A DNA stretch of 29,275 bases from positions 1 through 29,275 of the forward strand of contig DDRH01000026.1 in NCBI GenBank assembly GCA_002343075.1, in the 5' to 3' direction. The position numbers were made by a program, and so were the translations under genes. Source of the DNA: Phycisphaerales bacterium UBA2421. Its GTDB lineage: Bacteria > Planctomycetota > Phycisphaerae > Tepidisphaerales > Tepidisphaeraceae. Positions within the stretch are counted from its first letter, which is position 1. Each line of letters starts with the position of its first letter. Positions 7,357 to 14,890 of the stretch are shown one piece after another. The notes under the pieces were generated by a model that worked only from the letters and a program-made list of their open reading frames with translations, did not search any database and had not been told where the DNA came from.

Positions 7357-9489
7357 TTATGCCGCGATTAGTTTCGGAATGCCGCCATCGTGGGTGCGAA
7401 GTTGCGATGCAATGAAGCTCAGCATCCGGCGGGATATTCCCGAGTATGTAACGGAGTCGAGCACTTTTTGGCGCATCGAACCCGCGATCTCGTTTCGGAG
7501 CACGGCGTCGCTTAGGAACAGCTTAAGCTTGGATTGAAACTCTTCCCGGCTCGTGAATGAGACTTGATCAAACTCGGCAAACATGGTGCCAGCCGAGCGG
7601 GTGAAGCCTGAGCGATGGAGCGAGGCGAGCATGTCAACGAGGTTCCCCGAGTCGGCCAGTCCCATGCCTCCGCGGAGCTGGGCTATCTCGCTGAGCCACT
7701 GGTGCACTTCGGGTGTGGCCCTGCGGAGCAGTTCCACATCGGATTCGATTCCATGCTCGCGGGTCCACATCCAGACACGCTGGTAAATGCGCTCGACGGT
7801 GTCACCGGTCACATGGCGAAGCAGGAAGAACCCGCCCGCACACAGCCCCTCGAACGTGCGTTGATGCGCCGAACCATGCGGGGTGACCTGAAGATTGATC
7901 TTCGCCGAGCGATAGATATCCGCCAGCCGCGACTCATTCTCCGCAACACCGCGCGCGTATCGGCTGAACTTTGGATGAAGATCCCACTGGCGGCCATAGA
8001 GGTGAAGATCGACTCCGGTTTCAACAGCCCAACTAATCGTCTGATGGCGCAGCAAGGCGTTGTTGAGCTTGTGCGTGACGAAATCCACCAGCGGTCGCAC
8101 GTCGGGAACGTCGACGCGCGATGATTGAATTGCTGCATCGACAATCGCCCGGAGTTCGTGCGCGGCGGTGACGGCGGTGCCACTGCTGTAGACAGCCTGC
8201 AGGCGGTCGAGCAGGCCATGAAAGAGTCGTTTCGCTTCGCCAGTGTTGCCGAGTCTCTCGATCTGCTCGGCAACCAACTGCTCCGGCGAGGTTGACGCAT
8301 GGCTGACGAATGCGACCTCGCAGGCATCATCGCCAGTCGCCCGTCGTGCCGTGGGCTTGAAGCGCGCGTCGTTCACGCCGACCACCGCCTCCATGAATCG
8401 CTGCCGCGGGTAACCCAGGGTGTTGACGCACTCGCCCCGGCCATAGCCGATAACAAAATCCAGTTCTCCCTGTGCCGCGCCGGCCTTCGCGCAGAAGATG
8501 TTTGGAAGCCGATCCTGCACCCACATGACGAACGGAATATGTGGCGGCATCAACGGAAGCTCGGCCCGGAAGTGATCGATCATTACGATCAAGTCGGGAG
8601 CAAACGCTTCGATCGCGGTGAGATAGGTCAGCGGGTGCGGCTTCTCGTGGTCGAATTGTTCGATCAGTAGTTTCGTGGTGTGGCCGAGCGATTCCATGCC
8701 AGCGAGCCAATCGCGCATGGAGTGTTGTAGGAAGGTCGTGTACAGGCTCGTCATGCCGAGTATGCGCAGCGGCCGGCCGCTGGCGAACGCCTCGGCGAGA
8801 GCTACGTTGGGCGGCGCTCTCTCTGCCGTGGCGCGCAGCCGCTCATCGACGGCGGCGGTCAGGCGATGCACCGCTTGGTTGGCGGTCGCCAGTGTTTCAT
8901 CAAAGCTCTCGCCCGCGGGCCAGGCATTCGGGTCGACCGTGATGCACGTGCGCGGGAACGCAATCTCAGGATGATCGATCAGCAATTGTCGCAACTGTGC
9001 CGCAACATCGCCCCCGCCGAGTATGATCGCCCGGCGGTCGGCGAGCAGAGGCCGCCAGTCATGGAGATGCAGCACGGCCCAAAGGCGTTCGAGGTCGTTT
9101 GCCAGCAAAAAAATCGGCATTCGATGACCGGGCGCCGTCGGGGTTTTGATATCCAACTTGCTCAGGGCGTCCCAAAGCCAGCCGTGGTCGATTCCGGCAA
9201 CAAGCAACGGGCCGGATACCTGCTGGTTGGACGTTAACTGCTGAACAATCCCCGCAACAGACCCCGGCGGAACCGGATGGGGGAGCAGCCGCGCCCCCTC
9301 GGGCGTCAGTTCTGCGAGCCTGACAGAATCGGCATCGCTTACAATGCCATAAACCCTATCTGGCACAATATTTATGAGCCGACGAGCCAGTTCCGGGTCG
9401 CGCGTGCGTAGTGCTTCGACGTTGGCTCGAAATCGCCCCGAAAGCGCGCTGAGCGGCGTAACGTTTGTTTGGCTCGGCAGACCTTGCAT
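7357..9489 (-). CDS. CgeB-like glycosyltransferase with long N-terminal extension
   Basis: A 710-aa protein. The second half, from about residue 240 (LRILGMTSLYTTFLQHSM), is a GT-B type enzyme of the CgeB/glycosyl transferase group 1 kind, with FAPDLIVMIDHFR, VMWVQDRLPNIF, CEVAFVSHAS and the C-terminal HQRTFEGLCAGGFFLLRH (about residue 545), the usual nucleotide-sugar-binding end. The first 240 residues are a separate module of unclear function with Rossmann-like pieces (VAGIDHGWLWDAL, RAIILGGGDVAAQL). It probably adds sugars to a surface polymer or protein. It is first in a two-gene operon with the pyruvyl transferase. No Shine-Dalgarno is obvious at the ATG. Family is fairly sure, donor unknown. 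Confidence 0.8.
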   Translation of the reverse strand: MQGLPSQTNVTPLSALSGRFRANVEALRTRDPELARRLINIVPDRVYGIVSDADSVRLAELTPEGARLLPHPVPPGSVAGIVQQLTSNQQVSGPLLVAGIDHGWLWDALSKLDIKTPTAPGHRMPIFLLANDLERLWAVLHLHDWRPLLADRRAIILGGGDVAAQLRQLLIDHPEIAFPRTCITVDPNAWPAGESFDETLATANQAVHRLTAAVDERLRATAERAPPNVALAEAFASGRPLRILGMTSLYTTFLQHSMRDWLAGMESLGHTTKLLIEQFDHEKPHPLTYLTAIEAFAPDLIVMIDHFRAELPLMPPHIPFVMWVQDRLPNIFCAKAGAAQGELDFVIGYGRGECVNTLGYPRQRFMEAVVGVNDARFKPTARRATGDDACEVAFVSHASTSPEQLVAEQIERLGNTGEAKRLFHGLLDRLQAVYSSGTAVTAAHELRAIVDAAIQSSRVDVPDVRPLVDFVTHKLNNALLRHQTISWAVETGVDLHLYGRQWDLHPKFSRYARGVAENESRLADIYRSAKINLQVTPHGSAHQRTFEGLCAGGFFLLRHVTGDTVERIYQRVWMWTREHGIESDVELLRRATPEVHQWLSEIAQLRGGMGLADSGNLVDMLASLHRSGFTRSAGTMFAEFDQVSFTSREEFQSKLKLFLSDAVLRNEIAGSMRQKVLDSVTYSGISRRMLSFIASQLRTHDGGIPKLIAA

Positions 9490-9700
9490 GCAGCATCTCC
9501 GGGTCCGATCGTGGCCGGACCGACTCTTCAGTTATCGGACGCAGCCCGGCAAGTTCTTCAACAATCGCCTCGCCGTGATCGTGGTCACGGTTCCCGGCTT
9601 CAACTACACCGGCCGATGTACTACTCTCTACGGCGTCGATCGGGTCCTGATACGGCTTTGCCAGGATTGTTTCGGGACGCTTTCTTCTTCTGGAGATGTC

Positions 9701-10558
9701 ATGAATCGATTGGCGACTGTGATGGCGTTTTGTTTCACCTCATGGGCCTACTGCGATGCGCCCACTACGCAACCGCACGCTGCGGGAGGTTTACCTTATC
9801 GCATCGCGTATGAGGAGCGCTCCGAGCCGGCCCAGCGGATCTGGACGCTGGAAGTCGATCTGTCTGATCCCCGGGTGACAGTGAAAGTGCTGCCCGGCGG
9901 CCCCGACCCCGATGGTGAGGGGCCGTGGCAGACCACACTCGCGCCTGTGAGCAAGATTGCCAGGCAGGAAGAACTGGAACTCGCCGTCAACGCCAGCTTC
10001 TTCTCGATCAAAGAGGTGCTGGACGAGCAGGGAAAAAAGCTCGGCTACCGCGAAGGTGTCTGGTCGTCGGCTGTCGGATGGACAATGACGGATGGCAAGC
10101 AATGGGCACCCCGGGAGCGCGACTGGCCTGTACTTTGGGTGGATGATGCTGGTGCCGCACACATTACCACCCCAGACAAGGTCGGCTCGGGGGCGCGGCA
10201 GGTGGTGGCAGGCAACACATTCATCATGGTGGATGGTGCCGCGCCGGGCGATTTTGCCGGCATGATGCTCGTGAGGCACCCCCGGACCGCGGTCGGGGTA
10301 AACGCCGACGGTACTCGGCTGACGGTCCTTACCGTTGATGGTCGCCAACCTGGGAAAGCGACCGGCATGACCGGGGAGGAACTGCTCGCCGAGCTGCAGA
10401 AGCGGGGCGTTGTGAACGCCATCAACCTCGACGGCGGGGGCAGCACCACGCTTGTCGAGCGCGATCCTGGCAGCGGCGAACTGAAAGTGCTCAACAATCC
10501 CAGCGGAGGACGCGAGCGCGCCGTCGCCAATGTGCTGGGGATAGACGTGAAAAACTAG
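9701..10558 (+). CDS. Secreted phosphodiester glycosidase (NAGPA domain)
   Basis: A 285-aa protein with a short signal peptide (MNRLATVMAFCFTSWAYCDA). The NAGPA/DUF2233 domain shows ELAVNASFFS at about residue 94, VVAGNTFIMVDG, RHPRTAVGVNADGTRLTVLTVDGRQPG, and the diagnostic NLDGGGSTTLVE near residue 243. The family includes the human uncovering enzyme and bacterial exopolysaccharide-related phosphodiester glycosidases, which cleave sugar phosphodiesters. Here it would act outside the cytoplasm, possibly on the polymer made by the neighbouring cluster. The reading frame is open 109 codons further upstream, but the ATG at 9701 is preceded by TGGAG at 6 nt and starts a signal peptide, so I chose it. 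It converges with the carbonic anhydrase gene. Confidence 0.87.
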   Translation: MNRLATVMAFCFTSWAYCDAPTTQPHAAGGLPYRIAYEERSEPAQRIWTLEVDLSDPRVTVKVLPGGPDPDGEGPWQTTLAPVSKIARQEELELAVNASFFSIKEVLDEQGKKLGYREGVWSSAVGWTMTDGKQWAPRERDWPVLWVDDAGAAHITTPDKVGSGARQVVAGNTFIMVDGAAPGDFAGMMLVRHPRTAVGVNADGTRLTVLTVDGRQPGKATGMTGEELLAELQKRGVVNAINLDGGGSTTLVERDPGSGELKVLNNPSGGRERAVANVLGIDVKN

Positions 10559-10576
10559 CGATTGCTCAACACCACG

Positions 10577-11146
10577 CTACGACGCAGCAGTGTAGCCGTC
10601 GGTGAGCAGATTGAGGGAGCCTGTCTCAGGGTCCATGATGAGGCCGTGAACCACGATATCGCGCGGCAGCAAAGGATGATTGCGGATGATCTCGACGCTG
10701 CCGCGCACACTCCCTTCCACGCTGTCAAACCCTCGAAGCCAGTTTTTCAGGTCAATTCCGGCGTGGGCGAGCGTCTTGAGCATCTTCTCGCTGACGCCAC
10801 GATCACGCGCCTTCTGCAGGATGGCGTCGCAGCTCAGGCCGGTCATCCCGCAGCCATGGTGTCCTACCACAAACACCTCGGTCGCACCCAGTTCATAAAC
10901 CGCAACCAGAATGCTACGCATCGCACTACCGAACGGGTGCGATACCTGGGCGCCGGCGATCTTGATGATTTTCACATCACCCTGACCAAAGTTCATGGCC
11001 CGCGGGAGCAACTCAACCAGCCGCGTATCCATGCATGTCAAAACGACCATCTTCTTATTGGGAAAACGGTCGGTCAGATAGTTGGCATACTCCTTCGCGG
11101 CGACGAATGCCTCGTTGTGGGAGAGAATATCCTGTAGCAGTGACAT
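10577..11146 (-). CDS. Beta-class carbonic anhydrase
   Basis: A 189-aa protein of the compact beta-carbonic anhydrase type. Zinc ligands and catalytic dyad are visible: C38-x-D40-x-R42 (LTCMDTRL) and H96-x-x-C99 (GHHGCGM). KIIKIAGAQVSHPFGSAMRSI is the usual second-shell segment. It interconverts CO2 and bicarbonate in the cytoplasm, supplying bicarbonate to carboxylases or balancing pH. The length is at the short end of the class, like the plant/YtiB-type small enzymes. A distant GGAG precedes the ATG. It stands alone and converges with the NAGPA gene with an 18-bp gap. Confidence 0.93.
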   Translation of the reverse strand: MSLLQDILSHNEAFVAAKEYANYLTDRFPNKKMVVLTCMDTRLVELLPRAMNFGQGDVKIIKIAGAQVSHPFGSAMRSILVAVYELGATEVFVVGHHGCGMTGLSCDAILQKARDRGVSEKMLKTLAHAGIDLKNWLRGFDSVEGSVRGSVEIIRNHPLLPRDIVVHGLIMDPETGSLNLLTDGYTAAS

Positions 11147-11270
11147 GTCTAACTTTGCTCCATATGTTGATGGGAATACCGACTAACAGAGATAACGCCG
11201 ATGAGCGAAACATGCCAGCGTCCAAAAATTGCTTGACGATAAGAGCCGATCAATGCGACGATAGCCCGCG

Positions 11271-11822
11271 ATGGATCTGGTCGATGCACGAAAGCTCGCA
11301 CGCTCGTTGATGGATCAACACGGACTCGCCGCGTGGCAGTTTGATTTTGATCACGCCCGTCGGCGGTTCGGGGCCTGCTTTGTGACCCGGCGCGCCATCA
11401 CACTCTCGGCCTATCTTGTTCATCTCAACACCGAAGCGGAAGTGCGCGACACAATTTTGCATGAAATCGCCCATGCGCTCACGCCCGGCGACGGGCACGG
11501 CGCCCGCTGGAAGGCCATGTGCGTACGACTGGGCGCAAAGCCAGAACGCTGCTTCAAAGAAGCCGATGGCGTGAAGACGGTGCGAACGCGTTTACGCGTC
11601 GGCTGCGCCCGCTGCGGATGGTGGGCAAATCGGCACCGCATGACATGGGCGGTGCGCCTCTGTCGGAAGTGTCGAAAGCCGATTCAGTGGGAACATGTGG
11701 GTTCGGGCAAACGCTACGAGATTCAATCGGTGCCCGGCGGATTTCAGGCGGTGCAAGTTGCGGTGGCACAAGCTGCGGCTGGGCCAATGGCCGCGTCCGA
11801 GACGGCGGAGTCGCTACTTTGA
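11271..11822 (+). CDS. SprT-like zinc metalloprotein
   Basis: A 183-aa protein with the SprT-like fold. The HExxH motif is at H64-E-I-A-H68, followed by H76 in GDGHGARWKAMC, giving the three expected zinc ligands. A C-terminal zinc ribbon (CARC ... CRKC, about residues 111-139) follows, as in the SprT/Spartan group. Eukaryotic Spartan cuts DNA-protein crosslinks; the role of bacterial SprT homologues is poorly known. The last 40 residues are alanine/glutamine-rich and probably disordered. It overlaps the cyclase gene tail-to-tail by 9 bp. The ATG at 11271 has no clear Shine-Dalgarno. Confidence 0.85.
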   Translation: MDLVDARKLARSLMDQHGLAAWQFDFDHARRRFGACFVTRRAITLSAYLVHLNTEAEVRDTILHEIAHALTPGDGHGARWKAMCVRLGAKPERCFKEADGVKTVRTRLRVGCARCGWWANRHRMTWAVRLCRKCRKPIQWEHVGSGKRYEIQSVPGGFQAVQVAVAQAAAGPMAASETAESLL

Positions 11823-14693
11823 TTCCAGCACAATCGTCCCATCCCAATCTGCCGGAGGTGGTTCGATTAGAAATTCTCTGGCCTGCTGCAGATAAAGAGC
11901 GGTGAACTTGCTCGATCCGAACTCGTCCTGCATGCGATCGGCGATTTTGATCACATTCTCAAAATCCCGCGCCATAAACGCGTCCACGACCTCTTTTGTG
12001 ACGGCGGCCAGGCGGGATTGTTGCTCCGTAGCGTCTTTCAACAGGCAGAGAGGCTCGTAAGTCATCACGCCCTGGCTCTTGCCCACTACCTGCAGCTTGG
12101 CGATCGGACGATGCAGTACACCCTCGCCAGCCAGTTCGATGGTGCGCTCGACGCAGAGCATGCGCGAGCCGAGGGCCTTGTTGGCCGATTCGAGCCGGGC
12201 GGCGAGGTTGACGTTGTCGCCGAGCACGGTGTAGTCGCTTGCCTCGTGATTCTCGCCGATCGAACCCGCATCACCGGCGATCATGTTGCCCGTGACAATG
12301 CCGGCCCGCATCGCAACTTTCGGTAACTTCTGCTCCAGCAATGCTTTATTGAAGTCTTCCACTTCCTGCTGCATCTCGATGACGGTAAGCAGCGAATCGC
12401 GCGCGTGGTTGGGATTATCAACTGGCGCATTGTAGAAGAACATGATTCCGTCGCCGAGAAACTTGTTCCATGTGCCCCTATGCCGCCGGATGATGGGCAT
12501 CATTCGGCTCATGTAAAGGTTCAGGAGCGGGACGGTACGCTCCTGCAGCTTTTCGCTGATCGTGGTGAACCCGGCGAGGTCGGTGAAGACCACCGTCATA
12601 TCACGCACTTCTCCATCAAAGTGCACGCGGTCGGGGTCTTCGACGAGGAAGTTAACAATCGCCGGATCGACATACCCGCTGAACCGCTTGGTGATACGCG
12701 ATCGCTCGGCGGACTCGAATATGTAGCGGTAGAGTGTGAGAATGCCCCAGACCACGCTCGCGGCGACGAATGCCCCCGCCGCCGGCACAATCCAGTTGCT
12801 GAAATCGAAGAGCAGCAGGCCGTTAATCAGGCCGTACACAAGTGCGAGCACGAGTGTCGCCACCAGCGCGCGATAGGATGGTAGGAATGCCACGAAGAGC
12901 GTGACCAGCGCGCCCATCATTGCGGTGATGATCGGGGCAAGCCACGGGGGTGAGCGCTGCCAGAAAGTCTGTGTCAGAATTGAGTTAACCGCAACGCCCT
13001 GGATGACGACCCCGGGGCATTGTGCGTGAAGGCAGGTCGGATAGTAGTCGTAGCTCCCCGCAGCCGCCCAGCCTACCATGACGATCTTGCCTTCGAGTTT
13101 CTGCCGCAACTCGTTCTGAATTGCGAGAAGGCGCTCCTGAAAATAGTCATTCTGCTCAAGGACATTCTTCATCGCATCGATTGATGCCACGAGCCTTTGG
13201 TCGCGCTCGTCGAGTTGTTCTGCCCCCAGCTTTCGGAGTTCGTCCACACCCGGCATGAGGAATTCATCGGAGAGGATTGCTTTGAGCATTTGTGATCGCG
13301 CTTCCGATGTGGCATCGTCCCACTGCGCCTTTAGCTGCTGCTCTTTGTTCGCCCCCGCCAGGATGCCGATGTTGACGTAAAGCCACGCATCGCGTGCCCG
13401 GCTTTCGTTGGTTGTGATCGCTTCGCGAAACTGCTGCACGCGCCAGACATTTCGTATCGACTCCTGCTGCGCGGGCCGGGCGAAACTCTTCCAGTCGTAG
13501 ATGCTCCACCATTCTTTGCCCCGGTCGCCGAACCACGGAAGATCCATGAAGCCGCCGACAGGTCCAAACTTTTCGGGACGCTCTATGCGGATGGGGATTT
13601 CGATGTCGGCAAGGCCCTCGCGGGGGAGAATGATGCGGTCCTCTTCGAGGCGAATTGTCTCGATCTTTACATCGAGCGCCGCACACGCAGTCGCCAGGGC
13701 CATATGCGGGTAGAGCTTTCCACGGTAGTTGGCAATCAAAGGCACTTGCCGGACAACCGCATCATTGCTGCTGGGAACAAAATCGACATACCCCGAGTAA
13801 GCCGCCGACGACGATAGCACCGGGATCGGTGCGAGCATCGCATGAATCTGAGCCTTCAACAGCGGCGGGGCGGAAGTTGGGATCGGGCGCATGAACCGAT
13901 CGAGCGTGCGTATCGCGTTGACGCGAACGACTGATTTTGCGGTGAGCAGATAAGCGTCGGATCGCAACCCCGCCGCTGCGGTCTTCGGGGCGACTCGTTG
14001 CAGGATCGCGTCAAAGCTCTGCACGCCTTCGCTGACTAATTCATCGACGCGCTGAAGCATCGCTTCCGACTGCAATGCCAGAAACTCGTCGCGGATGATG
14101 GTGGTGAGCTGAAAATCGTCCTTGAAACCGTCGGCGATCAGCAGGGCGCGCAGCGCGTCGGACTCGATCTCCAGGTCATTCCTAAGGTGCTTCACCATCG
14201 CCGCGGTGATGGGGGGGCGGGTGAGTTCGGCGAGTTGGCCCGCCGACGCAGGCACAAGAACATTTCCGGCTCGTTTAATGGTGGCTGCCAGGATGTCGTC
14301 GTGCTGGAGCGTGAGGTAGCTGCCGTCGGGTTGCAAAACACCACTCGGCTCTTGCGGTTCGGTCAGCAGTATATCGAGCGCAATGACCTTCGCGCCGGCC
14401 CCTTTTAGTTCATCGATGACGGCAGCCAGCTTTTCTCGAGGCCAGGGCCACCGACCGACCTCTTCCAGCGCGGGGTCGTCAATATGGTAGTGCACGATCG
14501 CCTTCGAAGGCGGTTCGCTGAAGTACTGGAATGCGTTCGCTCGGCGGTCGTAAATGTGCCGTTCGAGCGCATCCAAGGCCCCGGCATACTCCGCAGCCAT
14601 GACGAGCAAGGTGAGGACGGCACCAAGGAGGAATGTCCGAGTCAGCAGCCGGCGTTGTACGACGGAGATGCGCAGATTGGAAAATCTCTGCAT
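11814..14693 (-). CDS. CHASE2-domain class III adenylate cyclase
   Basis: A 959-aa membrane receptor-cyclase. One N-terminal transmembrane helix (TFLLGAVLTLLVMAAEYAGAL) leads into a long extracytoplasmic CHASE2 domain (DRRANAF..., VVHYHIDDPALEEVGRWPWPRE; VIALDILLTEPQ). Three closely spaced membrane helices follow at about residues 580-652, then a class III cyclase domain at about 695-865. The cyclase metal aspartates are in VVFTDLAGF and FLGDGIMFFY. The lysine of WNKFLGDG and the SDYTVLGDNVNLAARLE segment indicate ATP rather than GTP as substrate. It should convert ATP to cAMP in response to an unknown external signal. The CHASE2 region of about 540 residues is longer than usual and includes a charged, possibly coiled insert (EQQLKAQWDDATSEARSQML). 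GGTGA precedes the ATG. Family is secure, signal unknown. Confidence 0.92.
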   Translation of the reverse strand: MQRFSNLRISVVQRRLLTRTFLLGAVLTLLVMAAEYAGALDALERHIYDRRANAFQYFSEPPSKAIVHYHIDDPALEEVGRWPWPREKLAAVIDELKGAGAKVIALDILLTEPQEPSGVLQPDGSYLTLQHDDILAATIKRAGNVLVPASAGQLAELTRPPITAAMVKHLRNDLEIESDALRALLIADGFKDDFQLTTIIRDEFLALQSEAMLQRVDELVSEGVQSFDAILQRVAPKTAAAGLRSDAYLLTAKSVVRVNAIRTLDRFMRPIPTSAPPLLKAQIHAMLAPIPVLSSSAAYSGYVDFVPSSNDAVVRQVPLIANYRGKLYPHMALATACAALDVKIETIRLEEDRIILPREGLADIEIPIRIERPEKFGPVGGFMDLPWFGDRGKEWWSIYDWKSFARPAQQESIRNVWRVQQFREAITTNESRARDAWLYVNIGILAGANKEQQLKAQWDDATSEARSQMLKAILSDEFLMPGVDELRKLGAEQLDERDQRLVASIDAMKNVLEQNDYFQERLLAIQNELRQKLEGKIVMVGWAAAGSYDYYPTCLHAQCPGVVIQGVAVNSILTQTFWQRSPPWLAPIITAMMGALVTLFVAFLPSYRALVATLVLALVYGLINGLLLFDFSNWIVPAAGAFVAASVVWGILTLYRYIFESAERSRITKRFSGYVDPAIVNFLVEDPDRVHFDGEVRDMTVVFTDLAGFTTISEKLQERTVPLLNLYMSRMMPIIRRHRGTWNKFLGDGIMFFYNAPVDNPNHARDSLLTVIEMQQEVEDFNKALLEQKLPKVAMRAGIVTGNMIAGDAGSIGENHEASDYTVLGDNVNLAARLESANKALGSRMLCVERTIELAGEGVLHRPIAKLQVVGKSQGVMTYEPLCLLKDATEQQSRLAAVTKEVVDAFMARDFENVIKIADRMQDEFGSSKFTALYLQQAREFLIEPPPADWDGTIVLESK

Positions 14694-14890
14694 AGCGATT
14701 CACCCAAAAGCTTACCCGTGCCCGCTAACCGTCGCAATCGGAAGAATTTGCCTGCGACCGCCAACTTTTTTGTTGTATGTCGTGCCCGGTGCCGGTAGCC
14801 TACAGGGTGACACTTCTGCCGTCTCGACGGCGGTGACCACATCTGTGCTCGGTTGAGATTGCACTTCTCTGATTCGGTCTGGAGGAAAAA

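Noticed and set aside
9374..9700. Upstream extension of the NAGPA gene
   Set aside because: The extra 109 codons overlap the start of the CgeB-like gene and precede a good signal peptide and ribosome site at 9701.
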